Positions 7,966-19,394 are shown, numbered from the stretch's first letter. The stretch: DNA of 64,000 bases from CANKHA01 sp963750965 (GCA_963750965.1 CAVVSK010000011.1:1-64000); one strand, 5' to 3'. The notes: a model not told the origin generated them from the letters alone. Numbers and translations: made by a program.

Positions 7966-9198
7966 ATGATGTTCAACTACGGCAAACACTTATCCCTCGG
8001 CGCGGGGGTAATGGCGGCCGCGGTCTTGGCTGCCGGTGGCGCGCAGGCGCAAACCGGGGCGGATTTCTATAAAGGCAAGACGGTCACTTACATCGTCTCC
8101 ACCGCGCCTGGCGGCGGCTACGATCTGTATGGCCGGCTGATCGCCGAATACATGCAGAAATATCTGCCGGGCTCCACCTTCGTGGTGAAGAACGTGCCGG
8201 GCGCCGGCCATCTGATCGGCACCAACACGATCTACGCATCGAAGCCCGACGGGCTGACGATCGGCACCTTCAACACCGGCCTGATCTATAACCAACTCAT
8301 CAATACCGACGGCGTGAAGTTCGATCTCACCAAGATGTCGTGGATCGGCAAGGCGGCTTCCGAGCCGCGCGTATTCGTTGTCGGCGCGCAATCGCCGATC
8401 AAAAGCTTCCAGGACCTGTTGGCTCAGAAAGAGCCGGTGAACTTCGCCACCTCCGGCATCGGCAGCTCGAACTACGTCGAGATCAACTCGCTGACCAACA
8501 TCCTGAAGTTGCCGGTCAAGGTGCTGACCGGCTACAACGGCAACGATGACCAGCTCGCCATGCGGCGCGGCGAAACAACCGGCGGCATGGGTTCGCGCTC
8601 GTCCTTCGAGCAGTTCGTCAAGAACGGCTACGGCCGCTTCATCGCGCAGATCGGCGGCAAGGAAAAGGACGTTCCGCAGCTCAAGGACCAGATCAAGGAT
8701 CCCGATGGCCAATCCATCGTCGCGCTGATCCAGTCGCAGGGCGACATCGCCCGTCTGACTGCCGGCCCGCCCGACATTCCGGCCGACCGTCTCGCCGCCC
8801 TGCGCGAGGCTTACAAGAAGGCGCTGGAAGACAAGGAGCTGCAAGCCAAGGCCGAGAAACTCGACCGCCCGATCGATCCGGCCTATGGCGACGAAGTCTT
8901 GCGGATGATCAAGGAAGCGCTCAACCAGAAGCCCGAAGTCGTCGCCGTGCTGAAGGCCGCGCTGGAAAAGAAAGAAGACAGCCCCGCGACCAAAGGCACC
9001 ATCGCGGATTGGGATGGCCGCGCCAAGCTGAAGTTGAAGCTGGCCGATGGGAAGGAAGTCGAGGCTGGCGTATCCGGCTCGCGTACCGAGATCGTCATCG
9101 CCGGACAGAAGGCCGAGCGCGAGAAGCTCAAGGTGGGAATGAGCTGCGAAGTCTCAGGGCCAGCCGGCGGGGAGGCCACCAAGGTGGCCTGCAACTAA
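7966..9198 (+). CDS. TctC-family periplasmic binding protein 1 with C-terminal two-Cys domain
   Basis: This is a periplasmic solute-binding protein of the tripartite tricarboxylate family (COG3181/PF03401-like). It is presumed to deliver a carboxylate or related small organic acid to the TctAB permease encoded upstream. A signal peptide (about residues 1-28, ending in GAQA) precedes TGADFYKGKTVTYIV and the family loop STAPGGGYDLYGRL. The binding domain ends at about residue 335 (LKAALEKK), exactly where paralogues 2 and 5 stop. A linker follows, then an extra domain of about 70 residues containing SGSRTEIVIAGQ, GMSCEV and a final VACN, with two Cys 14 residues apart. A strong ribosome site (aggagg) precedes the ATG pair at 7966/7969. 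First of five tandem paralogues; ligand unknown. Confidence 0.88.
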   Translation: MMFNYGKHLSLGAGVMAAAVLAAGGAQAQTGADFYKGKTVTYIVSTAPGGGYDLYGRLIAEYMQKYLPGSTFVVKNVPGAGHLIGTNTIYASKPDGLTIGTFNTGLIYNQLINTDGVKFDLTKMSWIGKAASEPRVFVVGAQSPIKSFQDLLAQKEPVNFATSGIGSSNYVEINSLTNILKLPVKVLTGYNGNDDQLAMRRGETTGGMGSRSSFEQFVKNGYGRFIAQIGGKEKDVPQLKDQIKDPDGQSIVALIQSQGDIARLTAGPPDIPADRLAALREAYKKALEDKELQAKAEKLDRPIDPAYGDEVLRMIKEALNQKPEVVAVLKAALEKKEDSPATKGTIADWDGRAKLKLKLADGKEVEAGVSGSRTEIVIAGQKAEREKLKVGMSCEVSGPAGGEATKVACN

Positions 9199-9214
9199 CA
9201 TCGACGAACGGAGG

Positions 9215-9238
9215 GGGGCCGGAGTAAACTCCGGCCCC
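9215..9238 (+). terminator. Perfect 10-bp hairpin after binding protein 1
   Basis: The arms ggggccggag and ctccggcccc flank a taaa loop. No T-run follows (actgctaac), so it may act as a weak attenuator or mRNA-stabilising stem between binding-protein genes 1 and 2 rather than a full terminator. Confidence 0.5.
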
Positions 9239-9350
9239 ACTGCTAACGAGGCCAAAGAAGCCGCAAGAAATAAAAAAAGCCAGCCTTCCTGAACCACGCA
9301 GCGCACGACCGGTCAGCGAGGGCAAAGGTGACTAGCGAGGGAGGACAGTC

Positions 9351-10358
9351 ATGCGCGGCCTGTTCCGCAATTTCTTGTTCGCCGCTAGCGTTGTGGCCGC
9401 TGTAGACATGCCCGCCCCGTCCGCAATGGCGCAAACCGGAGCGGATTTCTACAAAGGAAAAACCGTCACCTATATCGTCGCGACGTCGCCCGGCGGCGGC
9501 TACGATCTTTACGGCCGGCTGGTCGCGGAGTTCATGCAGAAATATCTGCCCGGCTCCACCTTCGTGGTGAAGAATCTTCCGGGCGCGGGTCACCTCGTCG
9601 GCACCAACACGATCTATGCGTCCAAACCTGACGGCTTGACGATCGGCACCTTTAATACCGGGCTGATTTACAACCAGTTGATTGGGCTCGACGGCGTGAA
9701 GTTCGACCTCAACAAGATGTCGTGGATCGGCAAAGCCGCGTCCGATCCGCGGGTTTTCACCGTGCATCCGGATCTGCCGATCAGGAACTTCAAGGAGCTG
9801 CAGAATTATAAGGAGGCGCTTAATTTCGCCACCGCCGGCGTGGGTAGCGCGGCCTATGTCGAGACAGTGATGCTTGCCAAGGCTCTGAAGCTGCCCGCCA
9901 GAATCGTGACCGGATACAACGGCACCGACGATCAACTCGCCATGCGCCGCGGAGAGGTTCAGGGATCGATCGCCTCCCGCTCCTCGTGGGAAGGTTTCGT
10001 GAAGAACGGCTACGGCCGCTTCATTGCGCAAATCGGCGGCACTCAGACGGATCTGCCGCAGGTTGCTTCCTTCGCCACTGACCCTGCTGCCAAGGCGTTA
10101 GTCGCACTGGTGCAAAGTCAGGGCGATATCTCGCGCCTGACCGCCGGCCCGCCCGATATCCCGGCCGACCGCGTTGCGGCCTTGCGCGACGCCTACAAGA
10201 AAGCGCTGGAGGATAAGGAATTGCAGGCAAAGACCGAGAAACTCGAGCGCCCGGTCGACCCGGCGTTCGGGGAGGATGTCCTTAAAATGGTGCAGGCCGC
10301 GCTCAACCAGACTCCAGAAACTATTGCCTTTCTCAAGGAGGCCATGAAGGCCAAATAG
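9351..10358 (+). CDS. TctC-family periplasmic binding protein 2 (short form)
   Basis: This is a 335-residue paralogue of binding protein 1. It has a signal peptide ending near SAMA, the mature start QTGADFYKGKTVTYIVATSP, and conserved blocks NVPGAG-like (NLPGAGHLVGTNTIYASKPD) and ALVQSQGDISRLTAGPPDIP. It stops at the end of the binding domain (LKEAMKAK) and lacks the two-Cys extension found in paralogues 1, 3 and 4. The ribosome site gagggagga is well placed before the ATG. Close similarity along the whole length to its neighbours points to recent tandem duplication and divergence of ligand or expression. Confidence 0.88.
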   Translation: MRGLFRNFLFAASVVAAVDMPAPSAMAQTGADFYKGKTVTYIVATSPGGGYDLYGRLVAEFMQKYLPGSTFVVKNLPGAGHLVGTNTIYASKPDGLTIGTFNTGLIYNQLIGLDGVKFDLNKMSWIGKAASDPRVFTVHPDLPIRNFKELQNYKEALNFATAGVGSAAYVETVMLAKALKLPARIVTGYNGTDDQLAMRRGEVQGSIASRSSWEGFVKNGYGRFIAQIGGTQTDLPQVASFATDPAAKALVALVQSQGDISRLTAGPPDIPADRVAALRDAYKKALEDKELQAKTEKLERPVDPAFGEDVLKMVQAALNQTPETIAFLKEAMKAK

Positions 10359-10450
10359 GGGATCATCTCAAGTCAGCAGAATGAGAACTGCCCGCGTAGC
10401 TGACAGCTTATCGTCGGCAGTCGATGTCGAAGACATTCGAGGGGAGTGCA

Positions 10451-11689
10451 ATGAGCATCGTCGCGCGCTGTCTGTCATATGCCGGAGCTTTGATCATAAC
10501 AGGGCTCCTTGCCTCTCCTTCCCTCGCGCAAACCGGCGCCGATTTTTTCAAGGGCAAGACCGTTACTTACATCGTCGCCACCGCGCCAGGCGGCGGCTAC
10601 GACCTCTACGGCCGGTTGATCACCGAATACATGCAACGGCATCTGCCGGGCTCCACGTTCATTGTGAAGAACGTGCCTGGTGCCGGAAATCTGGTGGGCA
10701 CCAATCTGCTCTATGCCTCGAAGCCGGATGGCCTGACCATTGGCACCTTCAACACCGGGCTGATCTACGCGCAGATGATCGGTCGTGAAGGGATACGTTT
10801 CGACCTCACCAAGATGTCCTGGCTCGGGAAGGCTTCATCCGATCCACGCGTCATCACCATCAACGCGCAATCGCCGATCAAGTCTTTCGCCGAATTTATG
10901 GCGGTCAAGCAACCGCAGAATTTCTCAACCGGAGGCATCGGCGGCTCGGCTTATATCGAGACGATGATGCTGACCCAGGCACTGAAGCTGCCGGTGAAGA
11001 TGCTTAGCGGTTATTATGGCGGGGACGATTACGTCGCAATGCGTCGCGGCGAGGTCGTGGGCACCATCGCATCGCGCTCCACCTGGGAGCAATTTGTCTC
11101 CAACGGCTACGCGCGTTTCATTGCGCAGATCGGCGGCAGCAACAAAGATGTCCCGCAATTGAGGGATCTGGTGCCGGACGCCGACGAAAAGGCCAAGGCA
11201 TTAATCGCGCTGGTGCAAAGTCAGGGAGATCTCCAGCGGTTCACCGCCGGCCCGCCCGGCATTCCGCAAGACCGGCTGGAGGCGCTACGCAGCGCCTACA
11301 GGAAGGCTTTGGAAGATCCCGAACTGCAAGCAAAGGCTGCCAAGCTCGATCGCCCGGTGGACCCGGCCTATGGGGACGAGGTGCTGGAGGCGGTGAAGGT
11401 CGCCCTCAAGCAACCGCCGGAAACCATCGCCCTGCTCAAGCAGACCCTGGCAGCGGCCGAAGGAGCCACCCCGCCGACAGTCAAGGGCGCCGTGACAGAG
11501 TGGGATGGCCGCGCCAAGATCGCACTGAAGCTCGACGAAGGCGACACCTTCCACGCGGAAATTTCCGGCTCACGCACGGAAATTACCATCGCCGGACAAA
11601 AAAGTGTTCGCGAGAACATCAAGATTGGCATGACTTGTTCGATCCAGGCGCCGAGCGGCGGCGAGGCCAAGAGCGTCAGTTGCAACTAG
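10451..11689 (+). CDS. TctC-family periplasmic binding protein 3 with C-terminal two-Cys domain
   Basis: The ATG at 10451 is preferred over an upstream start at 10424 because a gagggg ribosome site lies just before it and the protein then begins with a typical signal peptide (MSIVARCLSYAGALIITGLL...SLA). The mature part begins QTGADFFKGKTVTYIVATAP and carries the same binding-domain blocks as its neighbours. After about residue 335 a Thr/Pro linker leads into the extra domain: SGSRTEITIAGQ, GMTCSI and a terminal SVSCN, with the two Cys again 14 residues apart. It presumably shares the TctAB permease. Gene 4 starts 16 bases downstream, so the two are co-transcribed. Confidence 0.88.
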   Translation: MSIVARCLSYAGALIITGLLASPSLAQTGADFFKGKTVTYIVATAPGGGYDLYGRLITEYMQRHLPGSTFIVKNVPGAGNLVGTNLLYASKPDGLTIGTFNTGLIYAQMIGREGIRFDLTKMSWLGKASSDPRVITINAQSPIKSFAEFMAVKQPQNFSTGGIGGSAYIETMMLTQALKLPVKMLSGYYGGDDYVAMRRGEVVGTIASRSTWEQFVSNGYARFIAQIGGSNKDVPQLRDLVPDADEKAKALIALVQSQGDLQRFTAGPPGIPQDRLEALRSAYRKALEDPELQAKAAKLDRPVDPAYGDEVLEAVKVALKQPPETIALLKQTLAAAEGATPPTVKGAVTEWDGRAKIALKLDEGDTFHAEISGSRTEITIAGQKSVRENIKIGMTCSIQAPSGGEAKSVSCN

Positions 11690-11705
11690 AAAAGGATAGA
11701 AATCA

Positions 11706-12935
11706 ATGCGGAAGAAGTTCCTGAATAACGGGGCCGTGCTGTTGATGGCTATCGGCATGGCCGCTTCACCGGCATCGGCGCAGACCGGCGCCGATTTTTA
11801 TAAGGGTAAGACCGTCACTTATATCGTTTCAACGGCGCCCGGCGGCGGCTTCGATCTGTATGGCCGGCTGATCTCCGAATACATGCAGAAATATCTGCCG
11901 GGCTCCACTTTCGTGGTGAAGAACGTGCCCGGCGCCGGGCACCTGATCGGCGCCAACACGATCTATGCGTCGAAGCCGGACGGCTTGACCATCGGCACCT
12001 TCACGACCGGCCTGCTCTACAACCAGATCGTGAAGCTCGATGGCGTGAGGTTCGACCTAGAGAAAATGTCCTGGATCGGCAAAGCATCTTCCGACCCGCG
12101 GGTGATGACCCTCGGCGCGCAAGTGCCGATCAAGACTTACAAGGAATTGATGGAGTATAAGCAGACGCTGAATTTCTCCACCTCCGGCATCGGCAGCGCG
12201 GCCTATGTCGAGACGGTGATGCTCACCAGAGCGCTGAAGCTGCCGTCCAAGATCGTCACCGGATATAGCGGCACCGACGACCATCTCGCCATTCGCCGCG
12301 GCGAGGTACACGCCTCGATCTCCTCGCGTTCCTCCTGGGAACCCTTCGTGAAGAACGGCTACGGCCATTTCGTCTTTCAGATCGGCGGCAACCAGCCGGA
12401 CGTCCCGCAACTCATGAACCTGGTGACCGACCCGGCCGCCAAGGCGCTGATCGCGCTGGTGCAGAGCCAGGGCGACATCTCGCGGCTGACCGCCGGCCCG
12501 GCCGACATTCCGCAGGACCGCCTCGACGCGCTGCGCACCGCCTATCGCAAGGCCATGGAAGACCCGGAATTGCAGGCCAAAGCGGCCAAACTGGAGCGTC
12601 CGCTGGAGCCGGCCTATGGCGAGGACGTCGCCCGGATGGTGAAGGCCGCGCTCACGCAGGCGCCGGAAACCGTCGCATTACTGAAAGAAGCCCTGGAGCC
12701 GCCGAAAGAGACCGCTGCGCCCGCGACAAAGGGCGCCGTTGCTGAATGGGACGGCCGCAGCAAGATTGTACTCAAGCTCGATGACGGCAAGACATTCGAG
12801 GCCGCCGTATCCGGTTCACGCACCGAGGTAACGATCGGCGGACAGAAGGGCGCGCGCGAAGCCATCAAGGTCGGCATGATCTGCGCGATCGTGGGGCCAG
12901 GGGGCGGGGAGGCAAAAAGCGTCAACTGCAACTAA
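11706..12935 (+). CDS. TctC-family periplasmic binding protein 4 with C-terminal two-Cys domain
   Basis: This is a 409-residue member of the array. It has a signal peptide (about residues 1-26, SPASA), QTGADFYKGKTVTYIVSTAP with Phe replacing Tyr in the following GGGFDLYGRL, and the conserved GADIPQDRLDALRTAYRKAM-type helix near residue 275. The C-terminal extension follows a Pro/Ala linker and shows SGSRTEVTIGGQ, GMICAI and SVNCN. The extension is the same length and Cys spacing as in paralogues 1 and 3. The ATG is preceded by aaggat. No sign of degeneration is seen. Confidence 0.88.
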   Translation: MRKKFLNNGAVLLMAIGMAASPASAQTGADFYKGKTVTYIVSTAPGGGFDLYGRLISEYMQKYLPGSTFVVKNVPGAGHLIGANTIYASKPDGLTIGTFTTGLLYNQIVKLDGVRFDLEKMSWIGKASSDPRVMTLGAQVPIKTYKELMEYKQTLNFSTSGIGSAAYVETVMLTRALKLPSKIVTGYSGTDDHLAIRRGEVHASISSRSSWEPFVKNGYGHFVFQIGGNQPDVPQLMNLVTDPAAKALIALVQSQGDISRLTAGPADIPQDRLDALRTAYRKAMEDPELQAKAAKLERPLEPAYGEDVARMVKAALTQAPETVALLKEALEPPKETAAPATKGAVAEWDGRSKIVLKLDDGKTFEAAVSGSRTEVTIGGQKGAREAIKVGMICAIVGPGGGEAKSVNCN

Positions 12936-12986
12936 CGCGTCGCCACAGTAAATTAACACGCGGCGAAATCGGCACAGGGAGCACTG

Positions 12987-13994
12987 ATGAAAAAATTATC
13001 TCTGCGTTTTAACGCCATCGCGGGCGCGCTTGTAGCAACCGCGATGGCCGCTTCACCGGCCCTCGCGCAGACCGGCGCTGACTTCTACAAAGGCCAGACG
13101 GTGACCTATATCGTGGCGACTGCCCCCGGTGGCGGCTATGACCTTTACGGCCGCATGGTCGCCGAATACATGCAGAGATACCTGCCGGGCTCCACATTCG
13201 TGGTGAAGAACGTGCCGGGCGCGGGACATCTGGTCGGCACCAATACCATTTATGCTGCAAGACCCGACGGCCTGACCATCGGCACTTTCAATACCGGGTT
13301 GATTTACAACCAACTGATCGGACTCGAAGGCGTGAAGTTCGATCTCACGAAAATGTCCTGGATCGGCAAAGCCTCGTCCGAACCGCGCGTCATCGTGATC
13401 GCGGCGCAATCGCCGATTAAAACTTTCGCGCAGTTGCGGGAGCAAAAGGAGCCGGTCAACTTCGCGACCGCAGGCATCGGCAGCGCGGCCTATGTCGAAA
13501 CCCTTATGCTGACCAATCTGCTGAAGCTGCCGATCAAGATCCAGACCGGCTATAGCGGCAATGACGACCAGCTGGCCATGCGCCGTGGTGAGATTGTCGG
13601 CACCGTGTCGTCACGCTCGACAGTGGAGCAGTTCATGCAGAACGGCTACTCCCGCTTCATCGCGCAGATCGGCGGCAAGCTAAAGGATTTCCCGCAACTA
13701 CACGATCTGGTGACGGAAAAAGATGCCCTGGCGCTGATCAAGCTCATCCACACCCAGGGCGATATCCAGCGCTGGACTGCGGGCCCGCCCGGCATCCCGC
13801 AGGACCGGCTGAACGCCCTGCGCACGGCTTTCCGCAAGGCGATGGAAGATCCCGAGCTTCAGGAAAGAGCGATCAAAGCCGGGCGCCCGCTCGATCCGGC
13901 CTATGGCGATGAAGTCCTGAACATGGTCAAGGAGGCGCTCAACCAGTCGCCGGAGACAATTTCAATGCTTAAGCAGGCGCTGGAAAAGAAATAG
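12987..13994 (+). CDS. TctC-family periplasmic binding protein 5 (short form)
   Basis: This 335-residue paralogue is the last of the array. It has a signal peptide (MKKLSLRFNAIAGALVATAM...), QTGADFYKGQTVTYIVATAP, NVPGAGHLVGTNTIYAARPD and the C-terminal ALEKK end. It lacks the two-Cys extension. The mid-region ALIKLIHTQGDIQRWTAGPP differs from the ALVQSQGDI of the others, which may signal a different ligand. A gggagcactg ribosome site precedes the ATG. A 315-base gap with a weak hairpin follows before the stand-alone two-Cys gene. Confidence 0.88.
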   Translation: MKKLSLRFNAIAGALVATAMAASPALAQTGADFYKGQTVTYIVATAPGGGYDLYGRMVAEYMQRYLPGSTFVVKNVPGAGHLVGTNTIYAARPDGLTIGTFNTGLIYNQLIGLEGVKFDLTKMSWIGKASSEPRVIVIAAQSPIKTFAQLREQKEPVNFATAGIGSAAYVETLMLTNLLKLPIKIQTGYSGNDDQLAMRRGEIVGTVSSRSTVEQFMQNGYSRFIAQIGGKLKDFPQLHDLVTEKDALALIKLIHTQGDIQRWTAGPPGIPQDRLNALRTAFRKAMEDPELQERAIKAGRPLDPAYGDEVLNMVKEALNQSPETISMLKQALEKK

Positions 13995-14309
13995 GCGGTC
14001 GCAAAGCAGCGGCGAAAAGACGCGGCAAGCGATGCGGGACTCGCCGGCCGTCAGTCCTTCCTGCTCGCGCACCAATGTGAAATCAGGTGGCGCGGATAAC
14101 AGTTTGGTGATTGAGCCGCGGCGGGCCCTGCCAGGCTCGGCTTTTCGTATTCTGAAGTTCTATTCAGCTTGATCTTTGAAATGAACTGCGCCAGAAATCC
14201 TCCGCTCAAGGTAGCATGTAGCCATAATGCCACCATAGTAGAAACGTCTGCTCGTCCTGCGGCGGATCTTTCATCCACCGAGACAGCGATAAACTAGGAG
14301 GAAAGTAAA
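13995..14309. other. Gap before the stand-alone two-Cys gene, with an imperfect hairpin
   Basis: No gene is seen. A GC-rich imperfect hairpin at about 14113-14138 (gagcc...ggctc) followed by cggcttttcg could be a weak terminator of the binding-protein operon. The AT-richer sequence after it (14150-14290) probably carries a promoter for the next small gene, but I cannot point to a clear -35/-10. Confidence 0.35.
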
Positions 14310-14561
14310 ATGATGAAAACTTTGATTTTGGCTGGTGTCGCGAGCTTTGCGCTTGCTGTCGGCCCTGCGCTCGCCGACAAGGTAGAAAAATCGGACGGCA
14401 AGTCCATCACTGTAGGCGGCAAGGAATTCACGCTTTCCGGGTCGCGCACGAAGGTGACGATTAAGGGCGCCGCGGGCACACGCGAGGCGGTCAAGGCCGG
14501 CATGGACTGCACGGTGACCGGGCCTGCTGGTGGCGAAGCCACTGCGGTCGACTGCAAGTAA
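14310..14561 (+). CDS. Small secreted protein: stand-alone version of the two-Cys domain
   Basis: This 83-residue protein has a clear signal peptide (residues about 1-22, ending GPALA). The mature part of about 61 residues is the same domain as the C-terminal extensions of binding proteins 1, 3 and 4. It shows SGSRTKVTIKGA, then REAVKAGMDC and TVTGPAGGEATAVDCK, with the two Cys 14 residues apart. The alternating hydrophobic pattern suggests a small beta-barrel closed by a disulphide, somewhat like DUF5666/DUF1344-type periplasmic proteins; this is inference. A strong ribosome site (aggaggaaag) precedes the ATG and a strong terminator follows. Its position beside the array suggests a shared role in the periplasm. 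Function unknown. Confidence 0.8.
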   Translation: MMKTLILAGVASFALAVGPALADKVEKSDGKSITVGGKEFTLSGSRTKVTIKGAAGTREAVKAGMDCTVTGPAGGEATAVDCK

Positions 14562-14587
14562 CTAGTCCGATAACGCTAATGATTGAA

Positions 14588-14620
14588 CGGAGCCGGGCCC
14601 TGCCCGGCTCCGTATTTTTT
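14588..14620 (+). terminator. Rho-independent terminator
   Basis: A perfect 11-bp stem (cggagccgggc / gcccggctccg, loop cct) is followed by tatttttt. It closes the stand-alone two-Cys gene. Confidence 0.9.
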
Positions 14621-14704
14621 GGCTCGAAGTGATGTGGGCGAAGTCTTGCGCTCGAGCTGATGGCCAAGCAGGCGAAAAACAGCTGCGCCTGATTGGTCTC
14701 GATT

Positions 14705-14736
14705 CAAAAGAAAACCGCGGGGTTTGGGCCCCGCGG
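14705..14736 (-). terminator. Rho-independent terminator of the NMT1-like gene
   Basis: The stem ccgcgggg / ccccgcgg (14715-14736, loop tttggg) is followed on the minus strand by TTTTCTTTT, just past the stop at 14764. Confidence 0.85.
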
Positions 14737-14763
14737 CCATTTCGCAACTGTGAGGCGCAGTAC

Positions 14764-15756
14764 TTATTTCTTCATAGCCTTATCGTAGTAGCTCGTGTCT
14801 ACGTATTTCTTGGTGTCGGTCAGTTTCTTATCCGACCCTGAAAATTCGTTGCGCAGATCGAGCAGCATTTTGACGCCAGGGTCGTTGACTTTGGCACCCT
14901 TGTTCAATCCGCCCTGGCCGCTGGTCAACGCCGCATAAATCGTCTCCGCTTCCTCGTCCGTGATGCCCTTGATGCGGCTCTTCATAACCTCGAGTGCCTC
15001 GGCCTTGTTGGTGAAGACAAAATCGGAAGCGGCCACCATTGCGCGGATAAAGGCGAGCACTTCCTTCTCATGCTCCTTTGCCCAGGCACGGCGCACGACA
15101 TAGGCGCTGCCCTGGTAGGCGCCGATGAGCTCGGTGGCATCCGCCAGGACGTTGTAGCCTTCCTTCTTGATGTGCGTGTCTTCCGGCGGCGACACCGCGG
15201 CGGCGTGCGCCTTGCCTTCCTTCAGCGCCGCGACGCGCTCGCGACCGCTGCCGACGGCCAGTACGGTGTAGTCCTTGTCCTTCTGCAGCCCATTCATGGC
15301 CAGGATCTTGTACATGACTAGACCGTAGCCGCTGTTGGCTGCGTCAACCGCGACGACCTTGCCCTTGAGGTCCTTCAAACTCTTGATCTCCGGCCGCGAG
15401 ACGATGCGGTTCATTCCGGAGTGGACGCCGAGGATGGCGATGAGATCGAAGTTGTCGATCTTCACGTCGCCCTGGCCTTCGGTATAGGCGATGGTGTTGT
15501 CGAGGGCGGCGGAGCCGAACTGATATTTGCCCGACATCATCCCTTCCATCACCGCCTGCGAGCCGCGGGTGACTTCGTGCTGGACGTCGAGCCCTTCTTT
15601 CTTGAAGAAGCCCTTGTCGAGCGCGATCCACACCGGAAGATTGGTGGCGCCGGAGAAGGTGACGATACTGAGCTTGGTCTGTGCGGCGGCCGGCGCGGCG
15701 AATGCCAGCGCGAGACCGGTGAGACCGAGAATTGCCGATAATCCGTAACGCTGCAT
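14764..15756 (-). CDS. ABC transporter substrate-binding protein, NMT1/SsuA/TauA-like
   Basis: This is a periplasmic binding protein of the NMT1/THI5-like (SsuA/TauA) fold, which normally delivers sulphonates, nitrate, thiamine precursors or similar ligands to an ABC importer. The ATG at 15756 gives a signal peptide (MQRYGLSAILGLTGLALAFA...AAA) followed by TKLSIVTFSGATNLPVWIAL and DKGFFKKEGLDV. The family pattern VTRGSQAVMEGMMSGKYQFG follows. An upstream in-frame start at 15801 would add 15 hydrophilic residues and is less likely, since aagggagaca lies just before 15756. No ATPase or permease gene is adjacent, so its transporter partner must be elsewhere. Ligand not predictable. Confidence 0.85.
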   Translation of the reverse strand: MQRYGLSAILGLTGLALAFAAPAAAQTKLSIVTFSGATNLPVWIALDKGFFKKEGLDVQHEVTRGSQAVMEGMMSGKYQFGSAALDNTIAYTEGQGDVKIDNFDLIAILGVHSGMNRIVSRPEIKSLKDLKGKVVAVDAANSGYGLVMYKILAMNGLQKDKDYTVLAVGSGRERVAALKEGKAHAAAVSPPEDTHIKKEGYNVLADATELIGAYQGSAYVVRRAWAKEHEKEVLAFIRAMVAASDFVFTNKAEALEVMKSRIKGITDEEAETIYAALTSGQGGLNKGAKVNDPGVKMLLDLRNEFSGSDKKLTDTKKYVDTSYYDKAMKK

Positions 15757-15962
15757 GGGCTGTCTCCCTTGGTGTTTTTTCCGGCGCGAAATATCCGCCA
15801 TGCGGTGCGGAACGGCGCTGGTTGCGATACACAGGAATGCTAACCGAGCGGCAATGGCTACGCCAGCGGCAGGCAGGCCGGGTGCGGGTTTTTGCCGCTA
15901 CAAACCGGCGGCGCTAGGGAAGCGTGTAAAGGCGAGATCGGGCGCCAATCATTCTGCGCAAT

Positions 15963-15995
15963 AAAAAAAGCCGCCGCGGTCTCCCGCGGCGGCTT
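15963..15995 (-). terminator. rRNA operon terminator 2
   Basis: A 10-bp GC stem (gccgccgcgg / ccgcggcggc, loop tctc) extended by two A-T pairs is followed on the minus strand by TTTTTTT. It is the second of two terminators after 5S. Confidence 0.9.
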
Positions 15996-16024
15996 CCGTG
16001 TTTGCGGAGGGCAGCTCCACAAAC

Positions 16025-16054
16025 AAAACAGCCGCCATTGCTGGCGGCTGTTTT
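16025..16054 (-). terminator. rRNA operon terminator 1
   Basis: A 12-bp stem (aaaacagccgcc / ggcggctgtttt, loop attgct) lies about 40 bases beyond the 5S gene. Being symmetric, it could also act on the plus strand. Confidence 0.85.
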
Positions 16055-16094
16055 CCGAAGAGTCATCGTGATGAGGAGATTTCCGTCTTTGGCA

Positions 16095-16212
16095 GGCCTG
16101 GCAGCGACCTACTCTCGCGCGTCTTGAGACGAACTACCATTGGCGCTGAGGAGTTTTACGGCCGAGTTCGGGATGGGATCGGGTACAGGCTCCTCGCTGA
16201 AACCACCAGGCC
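16095..16212 (-). rRNA. rrf: 5S ribosomal RNA
   Basis: On the minus strand the terminal helix GGCCTGGTGG...GGCC and conserved internal blocks CCCGATCCCATCCCGAACTC and GAGAGTAGGTCGC identify 5S rRNA. Ends are estimated from the terminal complementary GGCC tracts. Confidence 0.93.
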
Positions 16213-16269
16213 GGCGAAAGACGGAATGAAGCAAGCTGTCATCTGTTGATGAGCATTGAAGACAAGAGC

Positions 16270-19105
<2,836 letters not shown>

Positions 19106-19394
19106 TCATCATCAATGCCCACCCACTCGGCGTGGGTTCTTTACGAACTTTACGTTCGTGCTGAACGGACACTGATTCAGAAAGACCAGCTTGCTTCAAG
19201 ATCGTGCCAACGATGTTTGCGGTCAGGCTCACACCGACATTGCTGCGGGTTCGCGGGCGATTACTCGCGCGCGTACGCTTGGTCACGATCTCCTCTTCAC
19301 GATGTCAGACAACACGCACGCTTCGTCGAACGACGAAGCGTGCGGAATGGTTTTCACGGACGAACAGGAATCCCGGCGTGCTCCACCCAAGAAG
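19106..19394 (-). other. 23S-tRNA spacer of the rRNA operon
   Basis: Transcribed spacer between tRNA-Ala and 23S on the minus strand. It contains complementary stretches around the 23S 5' end expected for the processing stem. No gene is seen. Confidence 0.6.

Larger units (their letters stand above)
15757..16094. other. Intergenic region with promoter of the NMT1-like gene and the rRNA terminators
   Basis: No gene is seen. The left half upstream of the NMT1-like gene presumably carries its promoter. The right part contains the two tandem hairpins listed separately, which end the rRNA transcript. Confidence 0.4.

Noticed and set aside
7990..8844. Long minus-strand ORF (284 codons) inside binding protein 1, with similar ones in the paralogues
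   Set aside because: Each lies fully antisense to a clearly coding paralogue and recurs in the duplicates for that reason; high-GC codon bias keeps that frame open.
7966..13994. Binding-protein array as a transposon-driven repeat
   Set aside because: No terminal inverted repeats or transposase flank the units, and the spacers differ in length and sequence; tandem gene duplication explains them.
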